NCBI GenBank assembly: GCA_050288105.1
Contig: JBNKDE010000014.1
Coordinates: 1 to 64,000, forward strand
DNA from: JACNJF01 sp050288105
GTDB taxonomy: Bacteria > Pseudomonadota > Gammaproteobacteria > GCA-001735895
Reading direction: 5' to 3'
DNA: 64,000 nucleotides
In this document: piece after piece, positions 8,506-17,245 of the stretch
How positions within the stretch are numbered: position 1 is the stretch's first letter
Layout: every line of letters starts with the position of its first letter
Program-made: the position numbers and the translations under genes
The notes under the pieces: model-generated
What the model was told of the DNA's origin: nothing
The model's database searches: none
What the model saw: only the letters and a program-made list of their open reading frames with translations

Positions 8506-9417
8506 TCAATTTTCCGGTTTAAATCGTAATTGGATGTCAGTTTGAAACAGCTCAGGATCTTCTGGCGTCGGCAGAGGATCAGATTTTAACACCGCAGCCT
8601 CCACTGAAAGTCTATATTCGCGAGTGCCTGGACAATTTCCAAAAGTCACATCCAGAATAATTCCGCCTGGCCCCTGTTTTACCAGGACTTCACAGGCCGG
8701 TTTATCGCCCGCATTTACAGGTTGACGCCAGTTACGCTGAATTTGATTTTTTATCCTCGCATAATATTGATTGCGTTGAACATCCAGCCTTCTTTGCCTT
8801 TCTTCGGCAGCCAGCTGTGCTTTAAGTTCCGCTTCTTTCTGACGCTGCTCCGCTTCCGCTTTTAATCGAGCCTGGCGTTCCGCTTCTTTACGTTCTTCTT
8901 CCTGTTTTCTTTTTAACTCTTCAGCCTTGCGAATTTTTTCCGCTTCGGCCTGCTTACGCTCTTCTTCAGCCTTACGCTTTTTTTCCTCTTCGGCTTTACG
9001 TTGCTGTTCAGCTTTCAGTTTCTTTTCAGCTTCTGCTTTGGCCTTCTTTGCCTGTTCTGCCTTTAGCTTCTTTTCGGCCTGCGCTTTTTTCTCCTGCTCC
9101 AGCGCACGTTTTTTTTCTTCGGCTTTTTTTACGGCCAGCTCCTTCGCGCGCTTTTCAGCTGCCTGCTGCAAACGCTTTTGCTCGAGAGCGCGCTGTTTTT
9201 CCTGCTGATCCTGCTGCCTGATTTTTTCTGCACGCTGATCCAGTTGCTTTTGATCAATAACCTCAGCCTGGATGGTCGTATCCCTGCTAGAGGGTTGATT
9301 GATCACAGCCGCTTCGGGTTTAGCACTAAATTCCAGTAAGGTGAGCACGATAATGAAACCATGCAGCAATACAGAGAACAGGAAAGCTCTCGGATATTGC
9401 TTAATCAGCCCCATCAC
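8506..9417 (-). CDS. tolA: Tol-Pal system protein TolA
   Basis: This 303-residue inner-membrane protein spans the periplasm and transmits proton-motive force from TolQR to TolB and Pal. One N-terminal membrane helix (about 12-30) is followed by a long Lys/Glu/Ala-rich helical region (about 55-215) and a C-terminal globular domain with YYARIKNQIQRNW, which resembles TolA domain III. The frame can start at GTG (9417) or at the adjacent ATG (9414); both overlap the tolR stop, so translation is coupled. The antisense frame across the repetitive region is a composition shadow. Confidence 0.93.
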   Translation of the reverse strand: MMGLIKQYPRAFLFSVLLHGFIIVLTLLEFSAKPEAAVINQPSSRDTTIQAEVIDQKQLDQRAEKIRQQDQQEKQRALEQKRLQQAAEKRAKELAVKKAEEKKRALEQEKKAQAEKKLKAEQAKKAKAEAEKKLKAEQQRKAEEEKKRKAEEERKQAEAEKIRKAEELKRKQEEERKEAERQARLKAEAEQRQKEAELKAQLAAEERQRRLDVQRNQYYARIKNQIQRNWRQPVNAGDKPACEVLVKQGPGGIILDVTFGNCPGTREYRLSVEAAVLKSDPLPTPEDPELFQTDIQLRFKPEN

Positions 9418-9845
9418 TTTTTAACTTCTCCTGGCTCAGTAACCAGACCCACTGAATCAATCCCTGCCTGTTGCAAATCTACCAGTACATCTATCACGCT
9501 TTGATAAATAACATTGCGGTCCCCACGTACCATAACCGGCCGTTTACTCTGTTTGGCTAAGGCACTTTTTACCTGCTCAACCAGTTGCCGGGTATCCAGC
9601 GCCGTATCAGGCGTGGGTGAAGTATTCAGGTATACCAGACCTTTCTCATCGACACTGATAATTACCGGCTCCGGGCTATTGACATCAAGCGCCTGGGCCG
9701 GTGCCTGGGGTAAGTCAACATCAACACCCTGTTTTAGCAAAGGCGCAGTAACCATAAAAATGATTAGCAAAACCAGCATTACGTCGATATAGGGTACGAC
9801 GTTTATCTCAGCCATGACGCGGCGTTTATTGGGAGAGGCAGGCAT
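9414..9845 (-). CDS. tolR: Tol-Pal system protein TolR
   Basis: This 143-residue ExbD/TolR protein forms the proton channel with TolQ. EINVVPYIDVMLVLLIIFMV (about 13-32) carries the single membrane helix with the essential aspartate (D22), and a periplasmic domain with VDLPQAPAQ and VMVRGDRNVIYQSVIDVL follows. It lies 5 bases after tolQ and overlaps tolA. Confidence 0.96.
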   Translation of the reverse strand: MPASPNKRRVMAEINVVPYIDVMLVLLIIFMVTAPLLKQGVDVDLPQAPAQALDVNSPEPVIISVDEKGLVYLNTSPTPDTALDTRQLVEQVKSALAKQSKRPVMVRGDRNVIYQSVIDVLVDLQQAGIDSVGLVTEPGEVKK

Positions 9846-9850
9846 ATCGA

Positions 9851-10528
9851 TTAATGATTGCTGGACTGGACCTGGCGCTGCAGGATACCGGTAAATTCTT
9901 CGACAAAATTTTCATAGCGACCTACCATCTGGTCAACCTGAGTGGCGAAGTTGTTATAGGCGATAACCGCAGGGATAGCTGCCAGCAAGCCCATGGCGGT
10001 TGCGATTAATGCTTCTGAGATTCCAGGCGCGACCATTGCCAGGGTTGCCTGTTGCACGCCGGCCAGAGAGCGGAAAGAATCCATGATGCCCCACACAGTG
10101 CCAAATAAACCAATATAGGGGCTGACAGACCCAACCGTAGCAAGGTAGGAAAGATTATTTTCCATCAGCTCCACTTCGCGCGACATAGAGACCTTCATCA
10201 AACGATGCGAAGCAGTAATGACTTCAGCCGTTTGCATCTCGGTTTTGCGTGCTCGAGCAAACTCTCGAAAACCATTCTCGAATATTGCCTCCATGCCTGA
10301 GCGTTTTTCCTGACGCGTTGAAAGCTGACCGAATAAGTCACTAAGGTTAATGCCCGACCAGAAACGGCCTTCAAAGGTTTTTGCCTCATGCCGACTTTGT
10401 TTCAGGTAGCCCCATTTGATATAAATCATCGCCCAGGAAAAAATGGATGCCATCAACAGGATTAGCATCACAATCTGAACTGGCAGGCTGGCATTCGATA
10501 TCAGGTGAAGGAATGAAGTTTCAGTCAT
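9851..10528 (-). CDS. tolQ: Tol-Pal system protein TolQ
   Basis: This 225-residue MotA/TolQ/ExbB-family channel protein has a first membrane helix at about 17-36 and two more in the C-terminal half. The conserved YLATVGSVSPYIGLFGTVWGIMDSF (about 126-150) and APGISEALIATAMGLLAAIPAVIAYN (about 167-192) contain the channel residues. It overlaps ybgC by eight bases. Confidence 0.96.
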   Translation of the reverse strand: MTETSFLHLISNASLPVQIVMLILLMASIFSWAMIYIKWGYLKQSRHEAKTFEGRFWSGINLSDLFGQLSTRQEKRSGMEAIFENGFREFARARKTEMQTAEVITASHRLMKVSMSREVELMENNLSYLATVGSVSPYIGLFGTVWGIMDSFRSLAGVQQATLAMVAPGISEALIATAMGLLAAIPAVIAYNNFATQVDQMVGRYENFVEEFTGILQRQVQSSNH

Positions 10529-10937
10529 AGTTACTCAGTTTCCTCATTATCTTTTCAGGTATGGCTACTGGTGCAAATCTATCCGCTGAAACACAACCGA
10601 CCTTTACTTCGGCCTGGTTCACCAGTATTTTTTGATCGCCCCTTTGTATATAAATGGCCTGATCGAAAATCAGGCTGACTTTTTTTAATCTCTTTATCTG
10701 ACTTTGCACCAGCAGTAATTCATTGAATCTAGCTGCCTGTTTAAAATCAACGCTTATATTACGTACTACAAACACGATGTTCTGGCGCAGCAACTCATCC
10801 TGCTCAAAACCCAGAGTGCGTAAAAATTCGGTACGCCCGCGTTCATAAAAATTCAGGTAATTGGAATGATAGACAACACCACCCGCATCAGTGTCTTCAA
10901 AATAAACCCGACATTCCAGAGTCTGACCAGCTGACAC
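10521..10937 (-). CDS. ybgC: YbgC acyl-CoA thioesterase of the tol-pal cluster
   Basis: This 138-residue hot-dog-fold thioesterase has the 4-hydroxybenzoyl-CoA thioesterase motif YFEDTDAGGVVYHSNYLNFYERGR (about 12-35), with catalytic Asp at about 17. YbgC hydrolyses acyl-CoA or acyl-ACP and is found with tol-pal genes across proteobacteria. The start is GTG at 10935-10937, overlapping the ruvB TAG stop by one base. Confidence 0.93.
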   Translation of the reverse strand: MSAGQTLECRVYFEDTDAGGVVYHSNYLNFYERGRTEFLRTLGFEQDELLRQNIVFVVRNISVDFKQAARFNELLLVQSQIKRLKKVSLIFDQAIYIQRGDQKILVNQAEVKVGCVSADRFAPVAIPEKIMRKLSNYD

Positions 10938-11962
10938 TAAAATAATTCTCCATTGTTATGTGACTTTTTCACATCTAAACCGAAATGTGTATAGGCATGC
11001 GAGGTGACCAGCCTTCCTCTGGGTGTGCGCATCATAAAACCCTGCTGAATAAGAAAGGGTTCGATGACATCCTCTATCGTTCCTCGTTCTTCACCGATGG
11101 CAGCAGCCAAACTTTCTACGCCTACCGGGCCACCATCAAATTTCTCGATCATGGCAAGGATCAGGCGCCTGTCCATGTGATCAAGCCCGCACTGGTCAAC
11201 CTTCAGCATATTCAATGCATCGGCTGCAACCTTTTTATCTATCACACCATCGGCTTTCACTTCGGCATAATCGCGTGCACGACGTAACAAACGATTAGCG
11301 ATACGCGGCGTACCTCGTGATCGACTCGCAATTTCTTTTGCACCTGCTACTTCCAGCTGGATCTGTAGCAGACTGGATGAACGAGACACTATACTCGCCA
11401 GGTCATCCACATTATAAAACTCCAGGCGCTGTACAATTCCGAAGCGGTCACGCAGGGGCGAGGTTAACAGACCCGCTCGTGTAGTCGCTCCAACCAACGT
11501 AAAAGGGGGCAGATCAAGTTTGATAGAGCGTGCCGCAGGGCCTTCACCAATCATGATATCCAGCTGATAATCTTCCATTGCTGGATACAGAATTTCTTCC
11601 ACCACCGGGCTCAGGCGATGAATCTCATCAATGAATAAAACATCATTCGGTTCCAGGTTGGTCAGCAGTGCGGCAAGATCACCGGCTTTCTCCAGTACCG
11701 GACCGGAAGTCTGGCGCAGGTTTACCTGCATTTCATTCGCAATAATATGCGAGAGCGTCGTCTTACCCAGGCCCGGCGGGCCAAATATCAAAACATGATC
11801 CAGTGCTTCCCGGCGTTTACGTGCTGCCGAAATAAAAATTTCCATCTGCTCACTGACCTGGGGCTGGCCGACGTAATCAGCGAGCATACGAGGTCTCAGC
11901 GCACGTTCCTGAACGGTCTCATCCAGTTCCAGCGAGGCATCAATTAATCGTTTGTCATTCAT
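10937..11962 (-). CDS. ruvB: Holliday junction branch migration ATPase RuvB
   Basis: This 341-residue AAA+ motor drives Holliday junction branch migration with RuvA. Walker A is GPPGLGKTTL (about 60-69) and Walker B is LFIDEIHRL (about 108-116); sensor I is VGATTRAGLL, the Arg-finger region is SPLRDRFGI, and the C-terminal winged helix includes RTPRGRLVT. Usual length. Its start overlaps the ruvA stop by one base (TGATG). Confidence 0.97.
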   Translation of the reverse strand: MNDKRLIDASLELDETVQERALRPRMLADYVGQPQVSEQMEIFISAARKRREALDHVLIFGPPGLGKTTLSHIIANEMQVNLRQTSGPVLEKAGDLAALLTNLEPNDVLFIDEIHRLSPVVEEILYPAMEDYQLDIMIGEGPAARSIKLDLPPFTLVGATTRAGLLTSPLRDRFGIVQRLEFYNVDDLASIVSRSSSLLQIQLEVAGAKEIASRSRGTPRIANRLLRRARDYAEVKADGVIDKKVAADALNMLKVDQCGLDHMDRRLILAMIEKFDGGPVGVESLAAAIGEERGTIEDVIEPFLIQQGFMMRTPRGRLVTSHAYTHFGLDVKKSHNNGELF

Positions 11963-12573
11963 CAGGATTTAACCGCATTCTGTAAAGCCTGCTTGATCAA
12001 AGCACCAGCGCTATTTTCATCAGCACTTTGCGCCGCGGTTTTAACCATTTTGAGGGCGTCTGCAGGTTTATACCCCAGCGCCTGTAAAGCCTCTACCGCT
12101 TCATTCATGGGCGCTGACGAGGATCCAGCCAGGCTGGGCACAGTAGCGCTACCCGCTGACAGTGAGGAAATACCATCAACTTTATCCCGCATTTCAATAA
12201 TCAGTCTTTCCGCAGTTTTTTTACCCACCCCCGGTAATCGGGTCAAAGTCGCCACATCTCCCGACTGCACACAAAGTGCAAAATCCATATCGGAGATTCC
12301 TGACAGTATCGTTAATGCCATTTTTGGCCCTACCCCGTTAACCTTGATAAGCTGTCTAAATAACTGTCGTTCCTGCTCTGAATAAAAACCAACCAGGGAA
12401 TGCTGGTCATCCTTAATGATTAAATGAGTCCACAGAGAAACCGCATCGCCCTGTCCGGGTAACTGGTAAAAAGTCGTCATTGAGACATCAACCTCGTAGC
12501 CCACGCCCTGACAGTCTATCAAGACCTGCGGCGCTCGCTTGATGGCAAGCATGCCATTTAACCGACCAATCAT
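11962..12573 (-). CDS. ruvA: Holliday junction DNA helicase subunit RuvA
   Basis: This 203-residue junction-binding protein has an N-terminal OB fold (MIGRLNGML...LIDCQGVGYEVDV), two helix-hairpin-helix motifs (LIKVNGVGPKMAL and LTRLPGVGKKTAERL) and a C-terminal RuvB-contact domain (EAVEALQALGYKPADALKMV). It starts at the ATGA overlap with ruvC. Confidence 0.97.
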   Translation of the reverse strand: MIGRLNGMLAIKRAPQVLIDCQGVGYEVDVSMTTFYQLPGQGDAVSLWTHLIIKDDQHSLVGFYSEQERQLFRQLIKVNGVGPKMALTILSGISDMDFALCVQSGDVATLTRLPGVGKKTAERLIIEMRDKVDGISSLSAGSATVPSLAGSSSAPMNEAVEALQALGYKPADALKMVKTAAQSADENSAGALIKQALQNAVKS

Positions 12574-13094
12574 CTACGCGTTCTCCGATTTCTTGAAAAG
12601 GCTTTTGCCGGGATACCCGTTTTATCCTGCATCGATTGATGCTGTGCATGACAGATGGCAATCGCGAGAGCATCAGCTTCATCTGATTGCAATTCCTGGC
12701 GTAAACCGAGTAAGCGTAAAACCATATGCTGCACCTGTTGTTTGAGGGCACCACCCTTACCAACGATAGTGAGTTTAATTTCGCGTGGGGCATATTCAAA
12801 TACCTCAACCCCTGCCTGGTAGCCTGCACAGATAGCTGCACCACGAGCCTGACCAAGTTTCAACGCTGAGTCTGCATTTTTATGCATGAAAACGCTTTCA
12901 ACACCCATTTGCTGGGGCTGATACTGTTCGATAATCACACTGAGTTGCTGGAAGATATTACCCAGCTTCTGGGGTAAGGTATCCCCTGCGACCTTGATAT
13001 ACCCGCTATCCAGGTATTCCATCTTATTTGAAAGGTTGCGAATCAGCCCATAGCCGGTAACTCGCGAACCCGGATCGATTCCCAGGATGATCAT
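12570..13094 (-). CDS. ruvC: Crossover junction endodeoxyribonuclease RuvC
   Basis: This 174-residue RNase H-fold resolvase cuts Holliday junctions. The catalytic acidic residues lie in ILGIDPGSRVTGYG (D7), GVESVF (about E66) and QSDEADALAIAICH near the C-terminus (the DEADA-type motif). It is first in ruvCAB-ybgC-tolQRAB-pal-cpoB. The 133 bases upstream should hold its promoter, but I find no convincing match. Confidence 0.96.
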   Translation of the reverse strand: MIILGIDPGSRVTGYGLIRNLSNKMEYLDSGYIKVAGDTLPQKLGNIFQQLSVIIEQYQPQQMGVESVFMHKNADSALKLGQARGAAICAGYQAGVEVFEYAPREIKLTIVGKGGALKQQVQHMVLRLLGLRQELQSDEADALAIAICHAQHQSMQDKTGIPAKAFSRNRRTRR

Positions 13095-13227
13095 GATTGG
13101 TTGTCGTATTTACTACTCATTATCACAGCAATAGTCGTTTGCTAAAAATGCGCATATGTTAGCACTTTTAACGAGTTGCTGTAGACCGATTAGAAATAGT
13201 TTAATGCGACCGGATTAAGGGCCGGAT

Positions 13228-13887
13228 TTACCAGCCAGGGGGAAGCTTTTTCTCAATGGTAATTTGCTTACCTTCGATGGAGATATAACCGCCGGTTTTT
13301 AACTCCTTAAGGATACGATGCACCATCTCTCGTGTTGCACCCACACGCAATGCAATATCCTGTTGGGTCAGCTTTTCCGTTACCAGCTTATCGCCCACTT
13401 TTTCAGCGTGCTTATACAGAATCCTGACCACGCGGTTATATACATCTTCCAGCGCCAGGCTACTGACTTCCTCGGTAAGATCCTGAATCAGGCTGATCAG
13501 ACGATCAATAATGCGCATACTAATCGTTGGCTTGGTTAGCAGGGTATCCATAAAAACCTGGCGGGAGATTACTGCCATTATCGACTTTTCGGTAGTGATA
13601 ATACTCGCCTGTCGGGGAATACCACCAAGAGGAGCCAGCTCACCAAAAGAATCACACTCGCCCAGCGAATTTATAATGATTTCCTTACCCTTCTCGTTTT
13701 GCAGAAAAACATCAACCTTACCGCTGATGATCACATATAAAGAGTCCGTTTCATCACCCTGGGTTACGACAACGGTATTTTTGGGATATTCTCGTGTAAC
13801 AACCTGAGTTGCAATATGTTCAAGATCTTTCTGATCCAATCCCTCAAATAATGAGTTATTTTTAAATGTTTCAATTACTTCATTCAT
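13228..13887 (-). CDS. Crp/Fnr-family transcription regulator
   Basis: This 219-residue regulator has an N-terminal cyclic-nucleotide-binding fold (about 10-125, with VVTQGDETDSLYVIISGKVDVF and FGELAPLGGIPRQASI) and a C-terminal Crp-type winged helix (LTQQDIALRVGATREMVHRILKELKTGGYISI). It has no cysteine cluster, so it is not an oxygen-sensing FNR. The FGELA-PRQASI segment resembles, but does not exactly match, the RTA cAMP contact of CRP, so the ligand is unclear. The ATG at 13887 is taken rather than an upstream TTG. It lies alone between gpmI and ruvC. Confidence 0.85.
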   Translation of the reverse strand: MNEVIETFKNNSLFEGLDQKDLEHIATQVVTREYPKNTVVVTQGDETDSLYVIISGKVDVFLQNEKGKEIIINSLGECDSFGELAPLGGIPRQASIITTEKSIMAVISRQVFMDTLLTKPTISMRIIDRLISLIQDLTEEVSSLALEDVYNRVVRILYKHAEKVGDKLVTEKLTQQDIALRVGATREMVHRILKELKTGGYISIEGKQITIEKKLPPGW

Positions 13888-13961
13888 TGTCAAGGATACC
13901 TGTAATAGTGAATCGAGAAACCATCGACCACTTTTTTAATTTTTAGTATGTAACTATCAGG

Positions 13962-15506
13962 TCAGCCAGAATACTTTTCCAGTAACAGAGAGGTACCTTT
14001 CATCTCTTCCGGCTGAGCTATACCCATTAATTGTAGTAGAGTTGGCGCAATAGCAGACAAATTTTCTCCTGTTGTCAGGCGCCATGGTACTTCATCAATG
14101 ACCAGACAGGGAACAGGATAGATCGTATGCTGAGTATGCGGCTCTCCGGTTACAGGGTCGACCATTTCATCACAGTTACCATGATCAGCGGTCAATATAA
14201 CGGAATAACCCTCTTCTACCGCTACGTCCAGAACCCGTCCAACCTCTTTATCCAGAGTTTCTACTGCTTTTATCACCGCGTCGCGTACGGCAGTATGTCC
14301 GACCATATCACCATTCGCAAAGTTCACTACCAGAAAGCTGTAATCGTGCGATTTTAATGCCACGATCATTTCATCTGCTACCTTCTCAGCACTCATTTCC
14401 GGCATTAAATCGTAGGTAGAGACGTCAGGGGACTGGATCATATTCCGATCCTCACCTGGAAAGCGATGCTCGCGTCCACCGTTAAAGAAAAATGTCACAT
14501 GTGCATATTTCTCTGTTTCTGCGCAATGAAACTGCTTAAAACCGGACTGACTGATAATACTACCCAGTGTTACTTTGGGCCGCTCAGGAGGATAGGCAAT
14601 AGGTGTCAGGAACTCGGGATCATATTGCGTCATACAGGTAACCGTAATCGGCTCATAATCGCCACGATCAAAACAGCTGAACTCACCATGACTCAACGCG
14701 GCTGTTAACTGGCGCGAGCGGTCATTACGAAAGTTAAAAAAGATCAGCTCATCACCTTTTTTAACAGGGATAAAATCTGGCATCACGGTGGGCTTGATAA
14801 ACTCATCGGTTTCACCTGCTTCGTAGGCATCGTGCAAGGCCAGGGTGATATTTTTAGCCTGATTGCCTTCTCCGTGCACCATTGCTCGCCAGGACAGTTC
14901 GGTGCGATTCCAGCGGCGATCTCTATCCATTGCATAATAGCGACCATGTAAAGTGCCGATGACCCCGCCATATTCGGAAAGCGCCAGCTCCAGATCGTGT
15001 AAAAAACTCATCGCAGACTTTGGCGGTGTATCACGCCCATCGGTAATCAGGTGTACCTGAGGCAATACCCCATGCATAGAGCACAGCTTAATCAGCGCCA
15101 GCAGATGATTCAGATGGCTGTGCACCCCGCCATCAGAAACCAGCCCTATCAGGTGTAACGGCCGCTCCGATTTCCTGGCATGATCAATCGCCGACAAAAA
15201 GGCAGGGTTGGAAAAAAAGCTTCCTTCTTTGATCGCATCATCAATACGAACCAGATCCTGCTTTACAATCGACCCACAACCAATCGTCATATGGCCTACT
15301 TCTGAATTTCCCATTTGTCCTACTGGCAACCCCACCCCACGGCCTGAGGCCTCAAGTGCGGTATGTGGATAGGAGGAAAAATAACGGTCCAGGTTGGGTG
15401 TATTAGCTTCGATTACCGCATTATTCACCTTGCTTGGATTCAAGCCGAATCCATCCATGATAATTAAAACGGCTGGTCTACGCGGGACGGATCTCGCTTC
15501 TGGCAT
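13962..15506 (-). CDS. gpmI: 2,3-bisphosphoglycerate-independent phosphoglycerate mutase
   Basis: This 514-residue cytosolic enzyme interconverts 3- and 2-phosphoglycerate in glycolysis using two Mn ions and a phosphoserine. Metal ligands and motifs are present: LIIMDGFGLNP (about 14-24), the catalytic serine in MGNSEVGH (about 64-71), HLITDGRDTPP (about 128-138), ADHGNCDEM (about 444-452) and HTQHTIYPVP. It is full length and follows a good -10 element at 15547-15552. Confidence 0.96.
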   Translation of the reverse strand: MPEARSVPRRPAVLIIMDGFGLNPSKVNNAVIEANTPNLDRYFSSYPHTALEASGRGVGLPVGQMGNSEVGHMTIGCGSIVKQDLVRIDDAIKEGSFFSNPAFLSAIDHARKSERPLHLIGLVSDGGVHSHLNHLLALIKLCSMHGVLPQVHLITDGRDTPPKSAMSFLHDLELALSEYGGVIGTLHGRYYAMDRDRRWNRTELSWRAMVHGEGNQAKNITLALHDAYEAGETDEFIKPTVMPDFIPVKKGDELIFFNFRNDRSRQLTAALSHGEFSCFDRGDYEPITVTCMTQYDPEFLTPIAYPPERPKVTLGSIISQSGFKQFHCAETEKYAHVTFFFNGGREHRFPGEDRNMIQSPDVSTYDLMPEMSAEKVADEMIVALKSHDYSFLVVNFANGDMVGHTAVRDAVIKAVETLDKEVGRVLDVAVEEGYSVILTADHGNCDEMVDPVTGEPHTQHTIYPVPCLVIDEVPWRLTTGENLSAIAPTLLQLMGIAQPEEMKGTSLLLEKYSG

Positions 15507-15546
15507 TGATAAAACTCTTATTTATAGTCGACTTAAATGAGCAGCC

Positions 15547-15552
15547 ATTATA
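15547..15552 (-). promoter_or_regulatory. Perfect -10 box upstream of gpmI
   Basis: The minus strand reads TATAAT at 15547-15552, preceded by TG one base away in an extended -10 context (GGTGTATAAT). No good -35 is seen at the usual spacing. Transcription would start near 15540, about 34 bases before the gpmI ATG. Confidence 0.55.
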
Positions 15553-15686
15553 CACCAATCGTCAGACTCTGTGAGCACACATATATCGGGAAATTTTTGC
15601 CTGATAATGGTGAATTTATTTAACACCGTAATTTGAACAGCAGTTCTCGCGATACAAACATTCAACCCTAAATGCGTGTTACCAGT

Positions 15687-16211
15687 TCAGGCAAAGGTAT
15701 CCAGTTGATTACCCAGTCTGGCATCTTCAGCAGCAGATTGCTGAACTGTCGCCGACCTGGCTTGCTGAATCATGGAAGTTGCAACTGCAGCTACCTGCCG
15801 ATCCTGTACTGAAGGGTTGACGGGTGCCAGAGCCGCCCTGAGAATGACCTGTGCCTTCACCAGAGTAGACTGCGGATCTCCTGGGATCTCACTGGTATCA
15901 ATACTTACCTCACCCGAGGTTGCATAATTACGCCCGTCGGAGCCTCTTTCATATTGAAATCTCGCTCCTGAGGTAACGTAACGCCCACCCACGCTCTGGT
16001 GTGCAAGTTCATGCGCCCGTACAGCTCGATCAATCGCCCTTAATTGCTGTAACTGGCGCTGTTCATTAAATTTATTTTCAGCCTCGGCTGCTCGGGAAGA
16101 TTCGCTGGGCTGAGTGGAAGTTTTATTATCGCTGGAGGGGTCAGATTTTGACCGAAAAGAGCTATTGGGCTGGTATGAAGTTAGATGACTGGAAGCATTG
16201 ATTTGCATCAC
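15687..16211 (-). CDS. SprA-related putative metalloprotease
   Basis: This 174-residue protein has a polar, disordered N-terminus (about 1-50) and a conserved block beginning VRAHELAHQSVGGRYVTSGA (about 64-83). HELAH is a zincin-like HExxH motif. The following FQYERGSDGRNYATSGEVSID and DPQSTLVKAQVILRAALAP match the SprA-related family, which is widespread in proteobacteria and has no firmly known function. No signal peptide is evident. The next gene upstream, with an 18-base gap, is a small protein of similar composition, so the two may act together. Confidence 0.75.
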   Translation of the reverse strand: MMQINASSHLTSYQPNSSFRSKSDPSSDNKTSTQPSESSRAAEAENKFNEQRQLQQLRAIDRAVRAHELAHQSVGGRYVTSGARFQYERGSDGRNYATSGEVSIDTSEIPGDPQSTLVKAQVILRAALAPVNPSVQDRQVAAVATSMIQQARSATVQQSAAEDARLGNQLDTFA

Positions 16212-16229
16212 CCGTCTCTCTAGTCATAT

Positions 16230-16466
16230 TCAGGCCTGCACATCTAATAAGGTACCGATGCGTTCACCTGCCGCCTGTAAAGAACGTGCATTAGATTGCA
16301 GACTATTAACAATTTCGGTTTGTTCAGTGGTTGCTCTATCCTGAGTCTGGATATCACGCGCGCGGGTAGATTCAGTACTTGCAACAGCACTAACATTCTG
16401 CTCAGGGTTCTGGCGTAGCGCCCTTACCCCTTGATAGGCGGCTGATACGGAACTTGAAATCTCCAT
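16230..16466 (-). CDS. Small uncharacterised protein, 78 residues
   Basis: I do not recognise this protein. It starts MEISSSVSAAYQGVRAL, is rich in Ser, Thr, Gln and Ala and ends ERIGTLLDVQA. The pattern suggests amphipathic helices at both ends like small flagellar or secretion-associated proteins, but this is weak. I place the start at 16466, where GAG lies 7 bases upstream; in-frame ATG (16472) and TTG (16478) are alternatives. It is 18 bases upstream of the SprA-related gene and probably co-transcribed with it. Confidence 0.6.
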   Translation of the reverse strand: MEISSSVSAAYQGVRALRQNPEQNVSAVASTESTRARDIQTQDRATTEQTEIVNSLQSNARSLQAAGERIGTLLDVQA

Positions 16467-16633
16467 TCCCATTCTCAAAACAATTGTTGTTATTTGAATT
16501 CTAGCAAAAACGGTTAGTTAACCGCAAAAAACCATAGAGAATGGGGCCTAAATTACCGATTTAACCGATAAACGGTATAAAGAATCTGAAAAACAGCCGG
16601 TATTGACATCCTGATCACGAATGTTAACCGATA

Positions 16634-17164
16634 TTAATAAGCAAGCTCGGAGTTTGCCGCCTGAAGTGCAGCCTGGGAGATTTTAAATTGCTGGTAATCA
16701 TGCCTTAGCGCGGAAAGCTTTGCTGGCAACCCATACATCAAACGGACTTTATAGCGCGACCAGTCCTGATATAGCCAGATCTGCACACCATCAGCTTGCC
16801 ATTTATACTGAGCATCTGAGTGATACTTTGCACGGGTTTTCTGTGGTTTTCCGTATTTTGCAGTAAGCATCTTCAACAGCCCAGACTGGTCTAGACCGTC
16901 AAATGTGTACTCTGCAAACGCTATCTGATTGTCTTTCTTTTCATAGCCCAAATAGAGCCTCGAAGAGCCCGGCAATAACTTTTGACTATCATACTCATCA
17001 AAAAAGCCATCTTTTCCGGCTTCTTTTACCAGAATTGCTCCATTTTGCTTTACCGCGTTACGCATCGTATCCCGTGTTGCCTGCTGCAGATCTACACCAA
17101 ACAGGGAGACCGCAAAAACTGGGGAAGAAAAAATAATAAGCGCGAACAGAGAGATCCTAAACAT
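16634..17164 (-). CDS. Exported protein of unknown function
   Basis: This is a 176-residue protein with a clear Sec signal peptide (MFRISLFALIIFSSPVFA, cleavage about 18-19), so it is probably periplasmic. The mature part has an alternating pattern (LYLGYEKKDNQIAFAEYTFDG, LLKMLTAKYGKPQKTRAKYHSDAQYKWQADGVQIWLYQDW) seen in small periplasmic proteins that compare beta-sheet and helix segments. I cannot assign a family. It stands alone between tatC and the small gene at 16230. Confidence 0.7.
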   Translation of the reverse strand: MFRISLFALIIFSSPVFAVSLFGVDLQQATRDTMRNAVKQNGAILVKEAGKDGFFDEYDSQKLLPGSSRLYLGYEKKDNQIAFAEYTFDGLDQSGLLKMLTAKYGKPQKTRAKYHSDAQYKWQADGVQIWLYQDWSRYKVRLMYGLPAKLSALRHDYQQFKISQAALQAANSELAY

Positions 17165-17245
17165 TTCAGCCTGCCGTTAATCCGATATCTCTTGTATCGG
17201 CACCCAGACTGAATCTTGAATCAACCAGTCGCTTCCTGTTTACGC

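Noticed and set aside
8927..9208. Long plus-strand frame antisense to tolA
   Set aside because: The Ser/Phe/Ala-rich product is the reverse of the Lys/Glu/Ala coiled-coil codons of tolA; it is a composition shadow.
15583..15600. CRP-like half site upstream of gpmI
   Set aside because: A TGTG...TCACA-like pattern is visible but the spacing and symmetry do not match a full CRP operator.
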